A stretch of 64,000 nucleotides of DNA. Source: Planctomycetota bacterium. GTDB lineage: Bacteria > Planctomycetota > UBA8742 > UBA2392. Within the stretch, counting starts at the first letter, position 1, and every line of letters starts with the position of its first letter. This document shows positions 7,618 through 15,852 of this stretch, piece after piece. Made by a program: the position numbers and the translations under genes. The stretch is taken from the NCBI GenBank assembly GCA_022071975.1, contig JAJVIO010000008.1, forward strand, positions 141,771 to 205,770. Direction: 5' to 3'. The notes beneath the pieces were generated by a model that saw only the letters and a program-made list of their open reading frames with translations, searched no databases and was not told where the DNA came from.

Positions 7618-7899
7618 GTGGCGATTACACCAGAACAAGTGACACCGGGCGACGAGTACAAGTTCCTGATAGTGCTGGGTATCCGGGACCTGGACGGTTT
7701 TTATGAGGGGCGCGCGAAAAGCGTCGCGCACCACGAAGGGCGCACGTTCCTCGCATTCGAAAACGTGTGCTCGATCCATTACCCGGGCTACGCCAACCGT
7801 ACGCACAGCCACCCGCAGGGTATGGCGGAAGACCTGATGAACAGCCTGATTGACGCACGTTGCATCAAGGCCATTGCGCGCCATACGCTGGCCGGGTAG
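7618..7899 (+). CDS. Conserved small protein of unknown function
   Basis: 93 residues starting at GTG 7618, chosen because AAGGAG lies at 7605-7610 with a 7-base spacing. The frame is open from 7507, but that part looks non-coding. The product reads MAITPEQVTPGDEYKFLIVL and contains a GIRDLDGFYEGRAKSV strand and a Ser/His-rich HSHPQGMAEDL segment. No signal peptide. I do not recognise a family. It is divergent from the O-methyltransferase and 32 bases upstream of a DUF2277 gene in the same direction. Confidence 0.6.
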   Translation: MAITPEQVTPGDEYKFLIVLGIRDLDGFYEGRAKSVAHHEGRTFLAFENVCSIHYPGYANRTHSHPQGMAEDLMNSLIDARCIKAIARHTLAG

Positions 7900-7931
7900 C
7901 GGCCGTCAGCGGCCCAGAAAGGCAGACCGGG

Positions 7932-8204
7932 ATGTGCCGCAACATACGAACGCTTTACAACTTCGAGCCGCCAGCGACCGAGGAGGAAATCCAGGCCGCG
8001 GCCCTGCAGTTCGTGCGCAAGCTGAGCGGCTTCAACAAGCCCAGCCAGGCCAACGCGGCCGCCTTTGAACAGGGCGTGCGGGAAGTCGCGCAGGCCGCCC
8101 GCAGGCTGATGGCTTCTCTGACCACCAGTGCCGAACCCCGTAATCGAGAAGTGGAAGCGGCCAAGGCCAAAGAGCGCGGCCGCAAGCGCTTCGGCCGGAC
8201 GTAA
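7932..8204 (+). CDS. DUF2277 family protein
   Basis: 90 residues, beginning with the family hallmark MCRNIRTLYNFEPPATEEEI and continuing ALQFVRKLSGFNKPSQAN, then a helical second half ending in a basic EVEAAKAKERGRKRFGRT tail. DUF2277 proteins are small, conserved and of unknown function; the pattern with an N-terminal MCRNIR is nearly diagnostic. The ATG at 7932 is the only start consistent with the family; the longer frame from 7860 overlaps the upstream gene. Confidence 0.92.
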   Translation: MCRNIRTLYNFEPPATEEEIQAAALQFVRKLSGFNKPSQANAAAFEQGVREVAQAARRLMASLTTSAEPRNREVEAAKAKERGRKRFGRT

Positions 8205-8278
8205 ACGAAGCGGTCGCGCGAGCTGAATAGCCCATGCGACCGCCGTTTGACGCTGGTGGACGTGGAGGGACTCGAACC
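8200..8278 (+). repeat. 79-bp direct repeat, copy 1 (holds tRNA-Val 3' end)
   Basis: Identical to 8354-8432, offset 154 bases. It contains a second copy of the last 21 bases of tRNA-Val (3' T-arm strand and 3' acceptor strand) plus discriminator and CCA and 54 bases beyond it. It is not a functional tRNA because the 5' half is missing. An attachment-site scar or tandem duplication is likely. Confidence 0.9.
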
Positions 8279-8305
8279 TCGAAACAGTCCAGCGGACTGT
8301 TTCGA
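8279..8305. repeat. 12-bp perfect inverted repeat
   Basis: TCGAAACAGTCC and GGACTGTTTCGA around AGC form a 12-bp perfect stem. It starts exactly where the two 79-bp repeat copies diverge, inside the TTCGA-containing T-loop sequence, so it may mark the recombination junction. Confidence 0.8.
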
Positions 8306-8326
8306 ACGCGAAGTAGTCCGGCCAAA

Positions 8327-8344
8327 GCCCGCCCACAGGCGGGC
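8327..8344 (-). terminator. Terminator downstream of tRNA-Val
   Basis: On the minus strand GCCCGCC-TGTG-GGCGGGC is followed by TTT. It lies 64 bases past the tRNA 3' end. Confidence 0.55.
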
Positions 8345-8353
8345 GACGCCGGG

Positions 8354-8432
8354 CGTAAACGAAGCGGTCGCGCGAGCTGAATAGCCCATGCGACCGCCGT
8401 TTGACGCTGGTGGACGTGGAGGGACTCGAACC
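8354..8432 (+). repeat. 79-bp direct repeat, copy 2 (overlaps tRNA-Val 3' end)
   Basis: Second copy of the repeat at 8200-8278; this copy includes the genuine 3' end of the tRNA gene. Confidence 0.9.
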
Positions 8433-8484
8433 CCCGACCCTCTGCGTGTAAAGCAGATGCTCTAACCAATTGAGCTACACGTCC
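8408..8484 (-). tRNA. tRNA-Val (anticodon TAC)
   Basis: On the minus strand the gene starts GGACGTG and ends CACGTCC-A-CCA, so the CCA tail is encoded. The D-arm (GCTCAATTGGTTAGAGC), anticodon stem-loop with CTTTACA (anticodon TAC) and T-arm (GGGGGTTCGAGTCCCTC) pair well. It reads valine GUN codons, mainly GUA. The 3' end is duplicated 154 bases downstream. Confidence 0.95.
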
Positions 8485-8492
8485 GTGCCTGC

Positions 8493-8520
8493 AAGATAGC
8501 GGCCGTTGGCCTGCGCACAA
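8493..8520 (-). promoter_or_regulatory. Possible tRNA promoter
   Basis: Reading the minus strand, TTGTGC and TATCTT are spaced 16 bases apart and end 8 bases before the tRNA 5' end. The match to sigma-70 boxes is partial. Confidence 0.3.
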
Positions 8521-8602
8521 CGGGCCGGTTTTCGGCAATATCGGGCGCACCGAATCTGTTTGGGTCGTATAACCGTGCAACTCATTCCACGGGGAACAGT
8601 TA

Positions 8603-9712
8603 ATGCGCTCGATACTGCGTACCTTTGCCCTGCTGTTGCCGCTGTTACTGGCCGCCTGTGGCGGCGGAGACGACAAATCCGGCCCCCCGCGCTCCAAGGC
8701 CTTCCCGGTCGAAGTCGAGACCATTGCCGGCCGTGAGGTTCAGTACGTCGTCAGCGCCGTCGGCTCGATCGAGGCATTTGAAGAAGTGCAGATCACGGCC
8801 CGTGTGAGCGGCGTGCTCGAGAAAGTCAACTTCCGGGAAGGCCAGGAAGTCACCCCGGAAACCGTACTGGTTGAGATCGAACCGGCGCGCTTCCAGTACG
8901 CCCAGGACGCCGCCCAGGCAGCGCACGACCGCGCGGCGGCAGAACTGAAGGAGGCGCAGGACGGCCTCAAGCGCCGCGAGGACCCCAAGGGTGGCATCTT
9001 CTCAAAGGAAGAAGTCGAGGCCTGGCGCACCAAGGTTGCGGTTGCCATGGCCGTGGAACGCCAGCGCGCCGCCGAGCTGTCGCAGGCGAAGCTCGACTTT
9101 GCCAATGCCACACCGCGCGCGCCCATGAGCGGCGTGATTCAGTCGAGGCTGGTGCAGACCGGCCAGTGGGTTACTCCGGGCACCGTGATCGCGCGTTTGC
9201 TGCGGCGCGATCCCATGCTGCTGCGCTTTGCGGTCACCGAATCACAGGCGACCCAGCTGAAACCCGGCCTTGGGGCGACTTTCAGCGTCTCGGGTGCGAA
9301 CCAGGAGTATAGGGCTACTTTGTCGCACGTGGCCGCTTCGGCCGATCCCACCACACGCATGGTGCAGGTGGTCGCGGAGATCGCGGCTGAGCACGCCGCA
9401 CAGCTCACGCCCGGCACCTTCATTCGAGTCACTGTGCCTGTCGGGTCGCGCGACAATGCACCCACCGTGCCGGAAACGGCCGTGCGGCCCAGCGAGCGCG
9501 GTTTCCTGGTCTACGTGGTGGAAGGCGGCAAGGCATACCAGCGCGTGATCGAGATCGGCCTGCGCACGCCGGACGGGCGCATCGAGGTGCGCTCGGGGCT
9601 GGAGGTCGGGCAGGTGCTGGTGACGCGGGGCGCTGAGGCGCTACGCGAAGGGGCCGAGGTCAAGATTGTCACCGCCGGCGCTGAAGATAAGCCGCAGGGG
9701 GCGCAGCCATGA
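8603..9712 (+). CDS. RND efflux periplasmic adaptor (HlyD/MFP family) lipoprotein
   Basis: 369 residues. A lipoprotein signal (ALLLPLLLAACGGG) anchors it in the periplasm. The order is typical of AcrA-like adaptors: barrel-sandwich half (VSAVGSIEAFEEVQITARVSG and FREGQEV), a helical hairpin (about residues 95-165, rich in A, E, R), the returning lipoyl half (TPRAPMSGVIQ), a beta-barrel and a membrane-proximal domain. It links the inner-membrane pump to an outer-membrane channel. Its stop overlaps the pump start (ATGA), so the two are made together. No TolC-like channel gene is in the window. Confidence 0.95.
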   Translation: MRSILRTFALLLPLLLAACGGGDDKSGPPRSKAFPVEVETIAGREVQYVVSAVGSIEAFEEVQITARVSGVLEKVNFREGQEVTPETVLVEIEPARFQYAQDAAQAAHDRAAAELKEAQDGLKRREDPKGGIFSKEEVEAWRTKVAVAMAVERQRAAELSQAKLDFANATPRAPMSGVIQSRLVQTGQWVTPGTVIARLLRRDPMLLRFAVTESQATQLKPGLGATFSVSGANQEYRATLSHVAASADPTTRMVQVVAEIAAEHAAQLTPGTFIRVTVPVGSRDNAPTVPETAVRPSERGFLVYVVEGGKAYQRVIEIGLRTPDGRIEVRSGLEVGQVLVTRGAEALREGAEVKIVTAGAEDKPQGAQP

Positions 9713-12700
9713 AGCTGACCGAACTCTGCGTGCGCAAGCCGGTGCTGGCCTGGATGATCATGGGCGCCACCATCGTGTTCGGCCTGGTGGCGGCCAGCCG
9801 CATCGGCATCAGCCAGTTCCCGGACGTGGACTTCCCCACAGTCTCGGTCAGCGTTGACTGGGAAGGCGCATCACCCGACGCCGTCGAGCAGGACGTGGTC
9901 GAGATTCTTGAAGAAGCGCTGGTGCAGGTCGAGGGCGTCAAGTCGATCAGTTCGACCTCGCGCCAGGGGCGGGGCAGCGTGACCGTCGAGTTCGACCTCT
10001 CCCGCGACATCGACTCCGCTGTGCAGGACGTGCAGGCCGTCGTCGCCGAGGCCCAGCGCAGCCTGCCCAACGACGTTGAGCCCCCCACCGTGCGCAAGAG
10101 CAATCCCGAAGACCGGCCCATCATGTACGTCAGCCTTTCCGGCCCGTATTCGCGGCAGGTGCTGGCCGATGTGGTGCGCTACCGCGTCAAGGAAAAGCTG
10201 CAGACTCTGCCGGGCGTTGGTGAAGTCACACTGGGCGGCTACCTCGAGCGCAATGTGCGCATCTGGGTGGACGCCGACAAGCTCGACGCGAAGGGCCTGA
10301 CGGTCAGCGACCTGATCAGCGCCCTGCGCCGCGAACACGTCGAGCTGCCCGCCGGCCGCATCGAGACCGCCGGGCGTGAGGTGAACGTGCGGGTGCTTGG
10401 CGAAGCGCTGCACCTGGATGAGCTGCGCGAGATCGTGGTGCGCGAAGTGGACGGCCGGCCGATCTACCTGCACGAAGTAGCTCTGGTGGAGGACGGCTTT
10501 GAAGACGAGCGCCGGCTCAGCCGCGTGAACGGCGTTCCGGCGCAGGGCTTGGGCATCCGCAAGCAGCGTGGCGCCAACGCGGTTGAGGTCGCGCAGTCTG
10601 TGCGTGCGGTGCTGGATGAAATCCGCCCGACGCTCGAGACTGACATGGACCTCGGCATCAACTTCGATTCAACGGTGTACATCGAGGAATCGGTCCACGA
10701 GATCGAGTTCGAGCTGGTGCTGGCGATCCTGCTGACGGCGTTGGTGTGTTGGATTTTCCTGGGTTCATTGAGCAGCACGATGAACGTGGTGCTGGCGATA
10801 CCGATGTCGCTGCTGGGCACCATCGCGATCATCTACTTCATGGGCTTCACACTCAACACCTTCACGTTGCTGGCGCTCGCGCTGGCGGTGGGCATCGTGG
10901 TCGACGACGCGATCATGATCATGGAGAACATCTACCGCCACTCCGAGGAAGGGGCGGACCGTTTCAAGGCGGCGCTGGGCGGTACCAAGGAGATCATGGG
11001 CGCCGCGCTGGCCTCGACCATCGCGATCTGCGCGATCTTCGCGCCCGTGATTTTCATGAGCGGCGTGACCGGCAAATTCTTCTACCAGTTCGGTGTGACG
11101 CTGAGCCTCGCCGTGCTGCTGAGCTATGTGGAAGCCATCACCCTGGCCCCCGCGCGCTGCGCCCAGTTGCTGAAGAAGAGCGTGAAGGAAAACCGCAGCG
11201 CGCTGGGCCGCGTCGTGGATCGCGGCTTTGACAAGCTGCGCGAAGGCTACAGCCGCGGGCTGACCCCGGTGCTGCGCTTCCCCTACATCGCGCTGTTGGT
11301 AGGCGGCGGTGTGTTCGCCGGCGCGCTGTGGCTGATGACCTCGCTGCCCAGCGAGTTTGTGCCCAGCCAGGACCAGAGCCGCCTGATGGTGCGCCTGCAG
11401 ACAGCGGTGGGCAGCAGCCTTGAAGAGAGCGACGCGCTGTTCAAGCAGGCCGAGGCGCAGGTCAACGCCCGCGACGACGTGAACCGCGTGTTCTGCATTG
11501 TCGGCGGTTTCGGCGGCGGTGACGTCAACACCTCGATCATGTTCGTGACACTGGTTCCGCCCAAGGAACGCGACAAGACGCAGAACGAGATCGCCGGCGA
11601 GTTGCGCGGCGTGCTCAACAAGACACCGGGCCTGAAGGCCGTCGTGCAGGACCTCAGCCAGCAGGGCTTCAGCGCGCGGCGCGGCTTCCCCGTGGAATTC
11701 AGCGTGCGCGGGCCTGATTTCAACAAGCTGGGTGAACTCGCCCAGCAGATGGCCGACGAGATGCGCGACAGCGGCCTGGTGGTTGACGTGGACACTGACT
11801 ACCAGGTCGGCATGCCGGAGCTTCGCGTCGTGCCGGACCGCGCCCGCGCAGCGGACCTCGGCGTGCCGATGCAGGACGTGGCGGTAACGCTGAACGCGCT
11901 GGTGGGCGGCGTGCGCGTCGGCAAATTCAGCGACCAGGGCCGCCGGCTCGATGTGCGCCTGCGCCTGCTGGCCGGCCAGCGCAGCAGCCCCCAGGACCTG
12001 GAACGCCTGCGCGTGCGCACCAGCAGCGGAGAACGCATTCCGCTCAGCAACCTGGTCAAGCAGGAGGAGCGCCCGGTGCTGCAGAGCATCATGCGCCAGG
12101 ACCGCGAGCGCAGCATCACGGTGTTCGCCAACGTCGCCCCGGGCCACACCCAGAACGAAGCGCTCGAGAAAGTCCGCGAGCTGCAGGACAAAATGCCCGA
12201 GGGCTACCGCATTGCCATGAGCGGCGCCTCCGTTGAGTACCAGGACTCGTTCAACAGCCTGATCTTCGCGCTGCTGATGGGAGTCCTGGTCGCCTACATG
12301 GTGCTGGCCGGACAGTTCAACAGCTTCTTCCACCCCATCACGGTGCTGACCATCGTGCCGCTCTCCATTGCCGGCGCGGCGCTGGCGCTGTTTGCCTTCG
12401 GCCAGACGCTCAACATCTTCAGCATGATCGGCCTGCTGCTGTTGCTTGGCATCGCCAAGAAGAACTCGATCATCCTGGTCGATTACGCCAACCAGTTGCG
12501 GCTCAAGGGCCTCACCGCGCGCGAAGCCATGGCCAAGGCCGGGCCGATCCGTTTGCGTCCGATCCTGATGACCAGCGCCGCGACCATGATGGCCGCGTTG
12601 CCGGCCGCGATGGCGCTGGGCCCGGGTGGTGAAATCCGGCGCCCGATGGCAATCGGCGTGCTGGGCGGCATGGCGGTAGCCACGCTGCTGAGCCTGCTGG

Positions 12701-12828
12701 TGGTGCCTTCGTTCTACGTGCTGATGGACGATTGGCTGCGCTTCTTCCGCCGCGGCAAGGGAGGCCCGGAAGGAGCCGTCGAGGAAATCCCGGAAGCTGA
12801 CAGCGAGGTTCAGGACTCGCGTGTGTAG
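9709..12828 (+). CDS. RND efflux transporter (AcrB/HAE1-like inner-membrane pump)
   Basis: 1039 residues, the usual size. Features: N-terminal membrane helix after MKLTELCVRKPVLAWM, porter-domain segments (QFPDVDFPTVSVSV, ARRGFPVEFSVRG), the TM4 proton-relay segment ALAVGIVVDDAIMIMENIYRH with two Asp, and a second membrane half containing GLLLLLGIAKKNSIILVDYAN and ILMTSAATMMAALP. It uses the proton gradient to expel drugs, solvents or lipids through a tripartite complex with the upstream adaptor. The sequence type is HAE1 rather than heavy-metal CusA. The substrate is unknown. Confidence 0.96.
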   Translation: MKLTELCVRKPVLAWMIMGATIVFGLVAASRIGISQFPDVDFPTVSVSVDWEGASPDAVEQDVVEILEEALVQVEGVKSISSTSRQGRGSVTVEFDLSRDIDSAVQDVQAVVAEAQRSLPNDVEPPTVRKSNPEDRPIMYVSLSGPYSRQVLADVVRYRVKEKLQTLPGVGEVTLGGYLERNVRIWVDADKLDAKGLTVSDLISALRREHVELPAGRIETAGREVNVRVLGEALHLDELREIVVREVDGRPIYLHEVALVEDGFEDERRLSRVNGVPAQGLGIRKQRGANAVEVAQSVRAVLDEIRPTLETDMDLGINFDSTVYIEESVHEIEFELVLAILLTALVCWIFLGSLSSTMNVVLAIPMSLLGTIAIIYFMGFTLNTFTLLALALAVGIVVDDAIMIMENIYRHSEEGADRFKAALGGTKEIMGAALASTIAICAIFAPVIFMSGVTGKFFYQFGVTLSLAVLLSYVEAITLAPARCAQLLKKSVKENRSALGRVVDRGFDKLREGYSRGLTPVLRFPYIALLVGGGVFAGALWLMTSLPSEFVPSQDQSRLMVRLQTAVGSSLEESDALFKQAEAQVNARDDVNRVFCIVGGFGGGDVNTSIMFVTLVPPKERDKTQNEIAGELRGVLNKTPGLKAVVQDLSQQGFSARRGFPVEFSVRGPDFNKLGELAQQMADEMRDSGLVVDVDTDYQVGMPELRVVPDRARAADLGVPMQDVAVTLNALVGGVRVGKFSDQGRRLDVRLRLLAGQRSSPQDLERLRVRTSSGERIPLSNLVKQEERPVLQSIMRQDRERSITVFANVAPGHTQNEALEKVRELQDKMPEGYRIAMSGASVEYQDSFNSLIFALLMGVLVAYMVLAGQFNSFFHPITVLTIVPLSIAGAALALFAFGQTLNIFSMIGLLLLLGIAKKNSIILVDYANQLRLKGLTAREAMAKAGPIRLRPILMTSAATMMAALPAAMALGPGGEIRRPMAIGVLGGMAVATLLSLLVVPSFYVLMDDWLRFFRRGKGGPEGAVEEIPEADSEVQDSRV

Positions 12829-12834
12829 GCCGGC

Positions 12835-14148
12835 CTACTTGTACAGCTCTTTCAACAGCAGGTCGCCGGCCTTCAGCAGCCGCTGGTCCATGCTGCTGGC
12901 CGCAAGCGGCAGCAGGTTGGCGCGGGTTTCCTTGCGGTACTTCTCGATCTCTTCGGTGCTGCGGCCGGAAGTCGGCAGGCAGCGCAGGTTGTGCACGCGG
13001 TCGCACATCTTGACGGCCTTGATCCAGCCGGGCGCGCGGCGCAGGCCTTCGTAGTAGCGCTCAAGGCCCAGTTCTTTGGGTGTGCCGTCGCGCTTGTACA
13101 TCTTGGTCAGCAGCACCACGGCGCCGGAGACGTTGTCGCCAAAGGCCTGCGACAGCTGGGCGGGCGTGGTGTTCATGTCGTCTTCCAGCACGTCGTGCAG
13201 CAGGGCGGTGATCACCTCGTCGCGCTCGCGCAACTTCACGTTCTCGACGGCGATCAGCGCGACCTCGAGCGGGTGGGTGGCGTAGGGCAAGCCGCCGTCG
13301 CGGGTCTGGCCGGCGTGGGCGCGGTACATCAGCTCAAGCGCGCGCGTCACGTCGCGGTGAAGGCCGGGCTCGAGCTGGTTCAACAGGCGCTTCTCCAGCG
13401 GTTCGCACTCGGGCGGGCGGCTGACCTTGAGTTCCGTCTCCGGCGGGGCCGCGGGCTTATCGTCGCCGCGGTGGCGTTTCTCCATGACGCGGCGGATGTC
13501 CTCGAAGCTGATGTCCTTCTGCACCATCAGCACCATCAGGTGGAACACCAGGTCGCACATCTCGCCGACCAGCTCGCTGCGCTTTTCTCCCTTGGCGGCG
13601 ATGATCGTCTCGGTGGCTTCTTCGCCCAGCTTCTTGAGGATCTTGTCGAGCCCCTTGGTGAAGAGGTAGGTGCTGTAGCTGCCCTCGGGCAGCTTGGTCT
13701 TGCGCTCCTGCAGCAGCGTGCGCACGTCGTCCATCAGCGCGCCGAAGCGCGCACCCCAGCCAAGCGCGGGCTGTTCCGCCTGCTCGATTTCGCTGAGCAC
13801 CGCCTTGTTCTTGAACACCGTCTGGAAGAAGCAGTCGCCTTCGCCGGTGTGGCAGGCCGGGCCGTCCGGCAGCACGCGCGCCACCAGCGCGTCACCGTCG
13901 CAATCCAGCTTCAGCTCGGCCACGCGCATGGTGTTGCCGCTGGATTCCCCCTTCACCCACAGCTGCTTGCGGCTGCGCGACCAGAAGGTGACCAGTCCGG
14001 TCTCGAGCGTCTTGCGGAAGGCCGCCAGGTTCATCCACGCCAGCGTCAGCACCTCGCCCGTGCGCGCGTCCTGCATGATGCAGGGGATCAGGCCGCTGCT
14101 GTCGAACTTCAGGCCTTCAACGGGTGCTTGTTCAGTGAAGTCGCTCAT
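12835..14148 (-). CDS. hisIE: HisI-HisE fused to a SpoT/MESH1-type HD hydrolase domain
   Basis: 437 residues in three parts. Residues 1-115 are phosphoribosyl-AMP cyclohydrolase (SRSRKQLWVKGESSGN; zinc-site Cys83, Cys99, Cys106 in LDCDGDAL and GPACHTGEGDCF). Residues about 132-226 are phosphoribosyl-ATP pyrophosphohydrolase (GSYSTYLFTKGLDKILKKLG and ELVGEMCDLVFHL). After a Pro-rich linker, residues about 265-437 are an HD domain of the (p)ppGpp-hydrolase type: RAHAGQTRDGGLPYATHP (His278, His292), ALLHDVLED (His318, Asp319) and KMCDRVHNL (Asp383), so all metal ligands are kept. The first two parts perform steps 2 and 3 of histidine synthesis. The HD part is not a normal HisIE component; it could hydrolyse alarmones or another phosphorylated compound. 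Last gene of the his operon. Confidence 0.92.
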   Translation of the reverse strand: MSDFTEQAPVEGLKFDSSGLIPCIMQDARTGEVLTLAWMNLAAFRKTLETGLVTFWSRSRKQLWVKGESSGNTMRVAELKLDCDGDALVARVLPDGPACHTGEGDCFFQTVFKNKAVLSEIEQAEQPALGWGARFGALMDDVRTLLQERKTKLPEGSYSTYLFTKGLDKILKKLGEEATETIIAAKGEKRSELVGEMCDLVFHLMVLMVQKDISFEDIRRVMEKRHRGDDKPAAPPETELKVSRPPECEPLEKRLLNQLEPGLHRDVTRALELMYRAHAGQTRDGGLPYATHPLEVALIAVENVKLRERDEVITALLHDVLEDDMNTTPAQLSQAFGDNVSGAVVLLTKMYKRDGTPKELGLERYYEGLRRAPGWIKAVKMCDRVHNLRCLPTSGRSTEEIEKYRKETRANLLPLAASSMDQRLLKAGDLLLKELYK

Positions 14149-14190
14149 GATGTGTCAGGGGCCAGGTTACAGGTTTCAGGGGTCAGGGAA

Positions 14191-14967
14191 CTACGCCAGC
14201 GCTGTCATCTCGACCGGTCTGATGTTGAAGCTCTGGCTGCGTAAAAACTCCTTCGCTTCCCTGACCGTGTGCTGCCCGAAGTGAAAGATGCCGGCCGCGA
14301 GCACCGCCGCCGCGCCTGCTTTCAGCCCTTCGGCCAGATGCTCCAGTCTACCAACCCCGCCGGAAGCTATCACCGGGACGGCAACCAGCGCGGCGGCCTT
14401 GCGGGTCAGCTCGAGGTCAAAGCCTTCGCCCGTGCCGTCGCGGTCCATGCTGGTGAGCAAAATCTCGCCGGCGCCCAGCTCGACGCCACTCTTGATCCAC
14501 TTCAACGCGTCCATGCCCGTGTCTTCACGGCCGCCTTTCACGTAGACGTGATAGCTGCTGTCCGGCTGTTTGCGCGCGTCCACGGCCAGCACCACGGCCT
14601 GCTTGCCGAAACGCGCGGCGCAGTCGCGGATCAATTGCGGGTTCTTCACGGCCGCGCTGTTGATGGCGACCTTGTCTGCGCCCGCGCGCAGCAGGCGCTC
14701 AAAGTCTTCCACGCTGCGCACGCCGCCGCCGATGGTGAACGGGATGCTGAGTTCGAGGGCGCAACGCCGGGCGAGTTCCACGGTGGTGTCGCGGTTTTCG
14801 TGGCTGGCGGTGATGTCCAGGAACACCAGCTCGTCCGCCTGTTCGCGGTCGTAGCGCACGGCGCATTCGACGGGGTCGCCGGCGTCGCGCAGGCCGACGA
14901 AATTGACGCCCTTCACGACGCGGCCGTCTTTCACGTCGAGGCACACAATCAGTCGTTTTGCGAGCAT
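14191..14967 (-). CDS. hisF: Imidazole glycerol phosphate synthase, cyclase subunit
   Basis: 258 residues, a complete TIM barrel. It starts [20 protein letters not shown] (catalytic Asp in CLDV), has [34 protein letters not shown] (second catalytic Asp), [16 protein letters not shown], and VIASGGVG. It closes the imidazole ring using ammonia from HisH and yields imidazole glycerol phosphate plus AICAR. Its partner hisH in this operon appears broken, so HisF may depend on free ammonia or on a HisH encoded elsewhere. Confidence 0.97.
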   Translation of the reverse strand: MLAKRLIVCLDVKDGRVVKGVNFVGLRDAGDPVECAVRYDREQADELVFLDITASHENRDTTVELARRCALELSIPFTIGGGVRSVEDFERLLRAGADKVAINSAAVKNPQLIRDCAARFGKQAVVLAVDARKQPDSSYHVYVKGGREDTGMDALKWIKSGVELGAGEILLTSMDRDGTGEGFDLELTRKAAALVAVPVIASGGVGRLEHLAEGLKAGAAAVLAAGIFHFGQHTVREAKEFLRSQSFNIRPVEMTALA

Positions 14968-14976
14968 CGTTCAGGG

Positions 14977-15068
14977 TAGAGGTCAGAGTTTAAAGGCCAG
15001 AGGTCAGGGAAACTCACGGAGCGCTTAGCGCCGTTTTCTGTCCTCTGGCCTCCAGCCTCTGACCTCTC
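14977..15068. repeat. Imperfect long inverted repeat between hisA2 and hisF
   Basis: Left arm 14977-15007 and right arm 15038-15068 share AGAGGTCAGAG and AGGCCAGAGG blocks in inverted order around a small inner hairpin (GGAGCGC-TTA-GCGCC). It fills most of the 117-base gap inside the operon. A related AGGGGTCAGGG-type stretch lies at 14154-14185 between hisF and hisIE. Possible transcription-attenuating or mRNA-stabilising structure. Confidence 0.7.
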
Positions 15069-15084
15069 TTTTCAAGTTTCTGCT

Positions 15085-15852
15085 CTAGCTGCGAGCCGCG
15101 AGGCCGGCCTTGGCGTATTCGAGCGCCTGCTCGTAACTGAACTCGCCCTGCATCAGCGGCTTGCCCACCAGCACGCCGGAGATGCCCTCGGTGGCGGCGG
15201 CCGCCTTGATGTGGTCCAGCGTCTGCACGCCGCCGGTGATGATCACGTCGCCGCCGATCTGCGCGGCCTCGGCGACGCTGGGGCCGTTGCCGCGCGCGTC
15301 GGCCGAGACGTCCTGGAAGATGAAATGTTTCACGCCCGCCTCGCGCACCTTGGCTGCAACCTGCGCTGGGGTGGCCTTGGAGTCCTTGATCCAGTCCTGC
15401 GCGACCATGCGGCCGTTCTTGACGTCGATGAAAATCACCACCGCGTCGGCCGCGTGCTTGACGGCGGCCTGCACGAGCGCCGGGTTCTGCATGGCGGCGC
15501 TGCCGATGGCGGCGCGCCTGATGCCGAGCGAGGTGACCATCTGGAAACTCTCCAGGTCGCGCACGCCGCCGCTGACCTGCACGGTGATGTCAAAGGTCTT
15601 GGCAAGCTCACCCATCACGGACAGGTTGCGCTCGGCACCGGCCAGCACGCTGCCGGAGTGCTCAGCCTGGCTTACGATGAAAGGGCCGTCCAGGTTGTAG
15701 AGGTGGATCATGCCCGCGCCGGCTTCGACAAACTTGCGGACGAAGCCGATGGGCTCAACCCGGTTGGCGCGGGTGCCCATGCCCACGGACTCATAGCGCA
15801 GGGCCATGCCGCCGCGCAGCTCGATTGCCGGGATCACCTGGAAGTCGCTCAT
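15085..15852 (-). CDS. HisA paralogue with altered active site
   Basis: 255 residues, clearly HisA/HisF-fold (MSDFQVIPAIELRGG, VQVSGGVRDLESF, AAIGSAAMQNP, FIDVKNGRMVAQDW, ITGGVQTLDHIK, GVLVGKPLMQGEF). Compared with the true HisA next to it, the first catalytic Asp is Glu11 and the YTDIARDGM loop is replaced by FQDVSADARGNG, while the second Asp (143) and phosphate-binding glycines remain. It is therefore a divergent duplicate. It may have a shifted substrate, or may act as a partner or regulator of HisA or HisF. Its start overlaps the hisA stop (ATGA), so it is made together with HisA. Confidence 0.85.
   Translation of the reverse strand: MSDFQVIPAIELRGGMALRYESVGMGTRANRVEPIGFVRKFVEAGAGMIHLYNLDGPFIVSQAEHSGSVLAGAERNLSVMGELAKTFDITVQVSGGVRDLESFQMVTSLGIRRAAIGSAAMQNPALVQAAVKHAADAVVIFIDVKNGRMVAQDWIKDSKATPAQVAAKVREAGVKHFIFQDVSADARGNGPSVAEAAQIGGDVIITGGVQTLDHIKAAAATEGISGVLVGKPLMQGEFSYEQALEYAKAGLAARS

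Noticed and set aside
8200..8278. A second tRNA-Val gene
   Set aside because: Only the 3' 21 bases plus CCA are present; no D-arm or anticodon arm can be formed, so it is a partial duplicate.
8032..8724. 230-codon minus-strand frame over the tRNA region
   Set aside because: It crosses tRNA-Val, the direct repeats and the DUF2277 gene and repeats itself because of the 79-bp duplication; not a gene.
10765..12333. 522-codon minus-strand frame within the RND pump
   Set aside because: Shadow of the pump gene with low-complexity His/Gln/Ala content.
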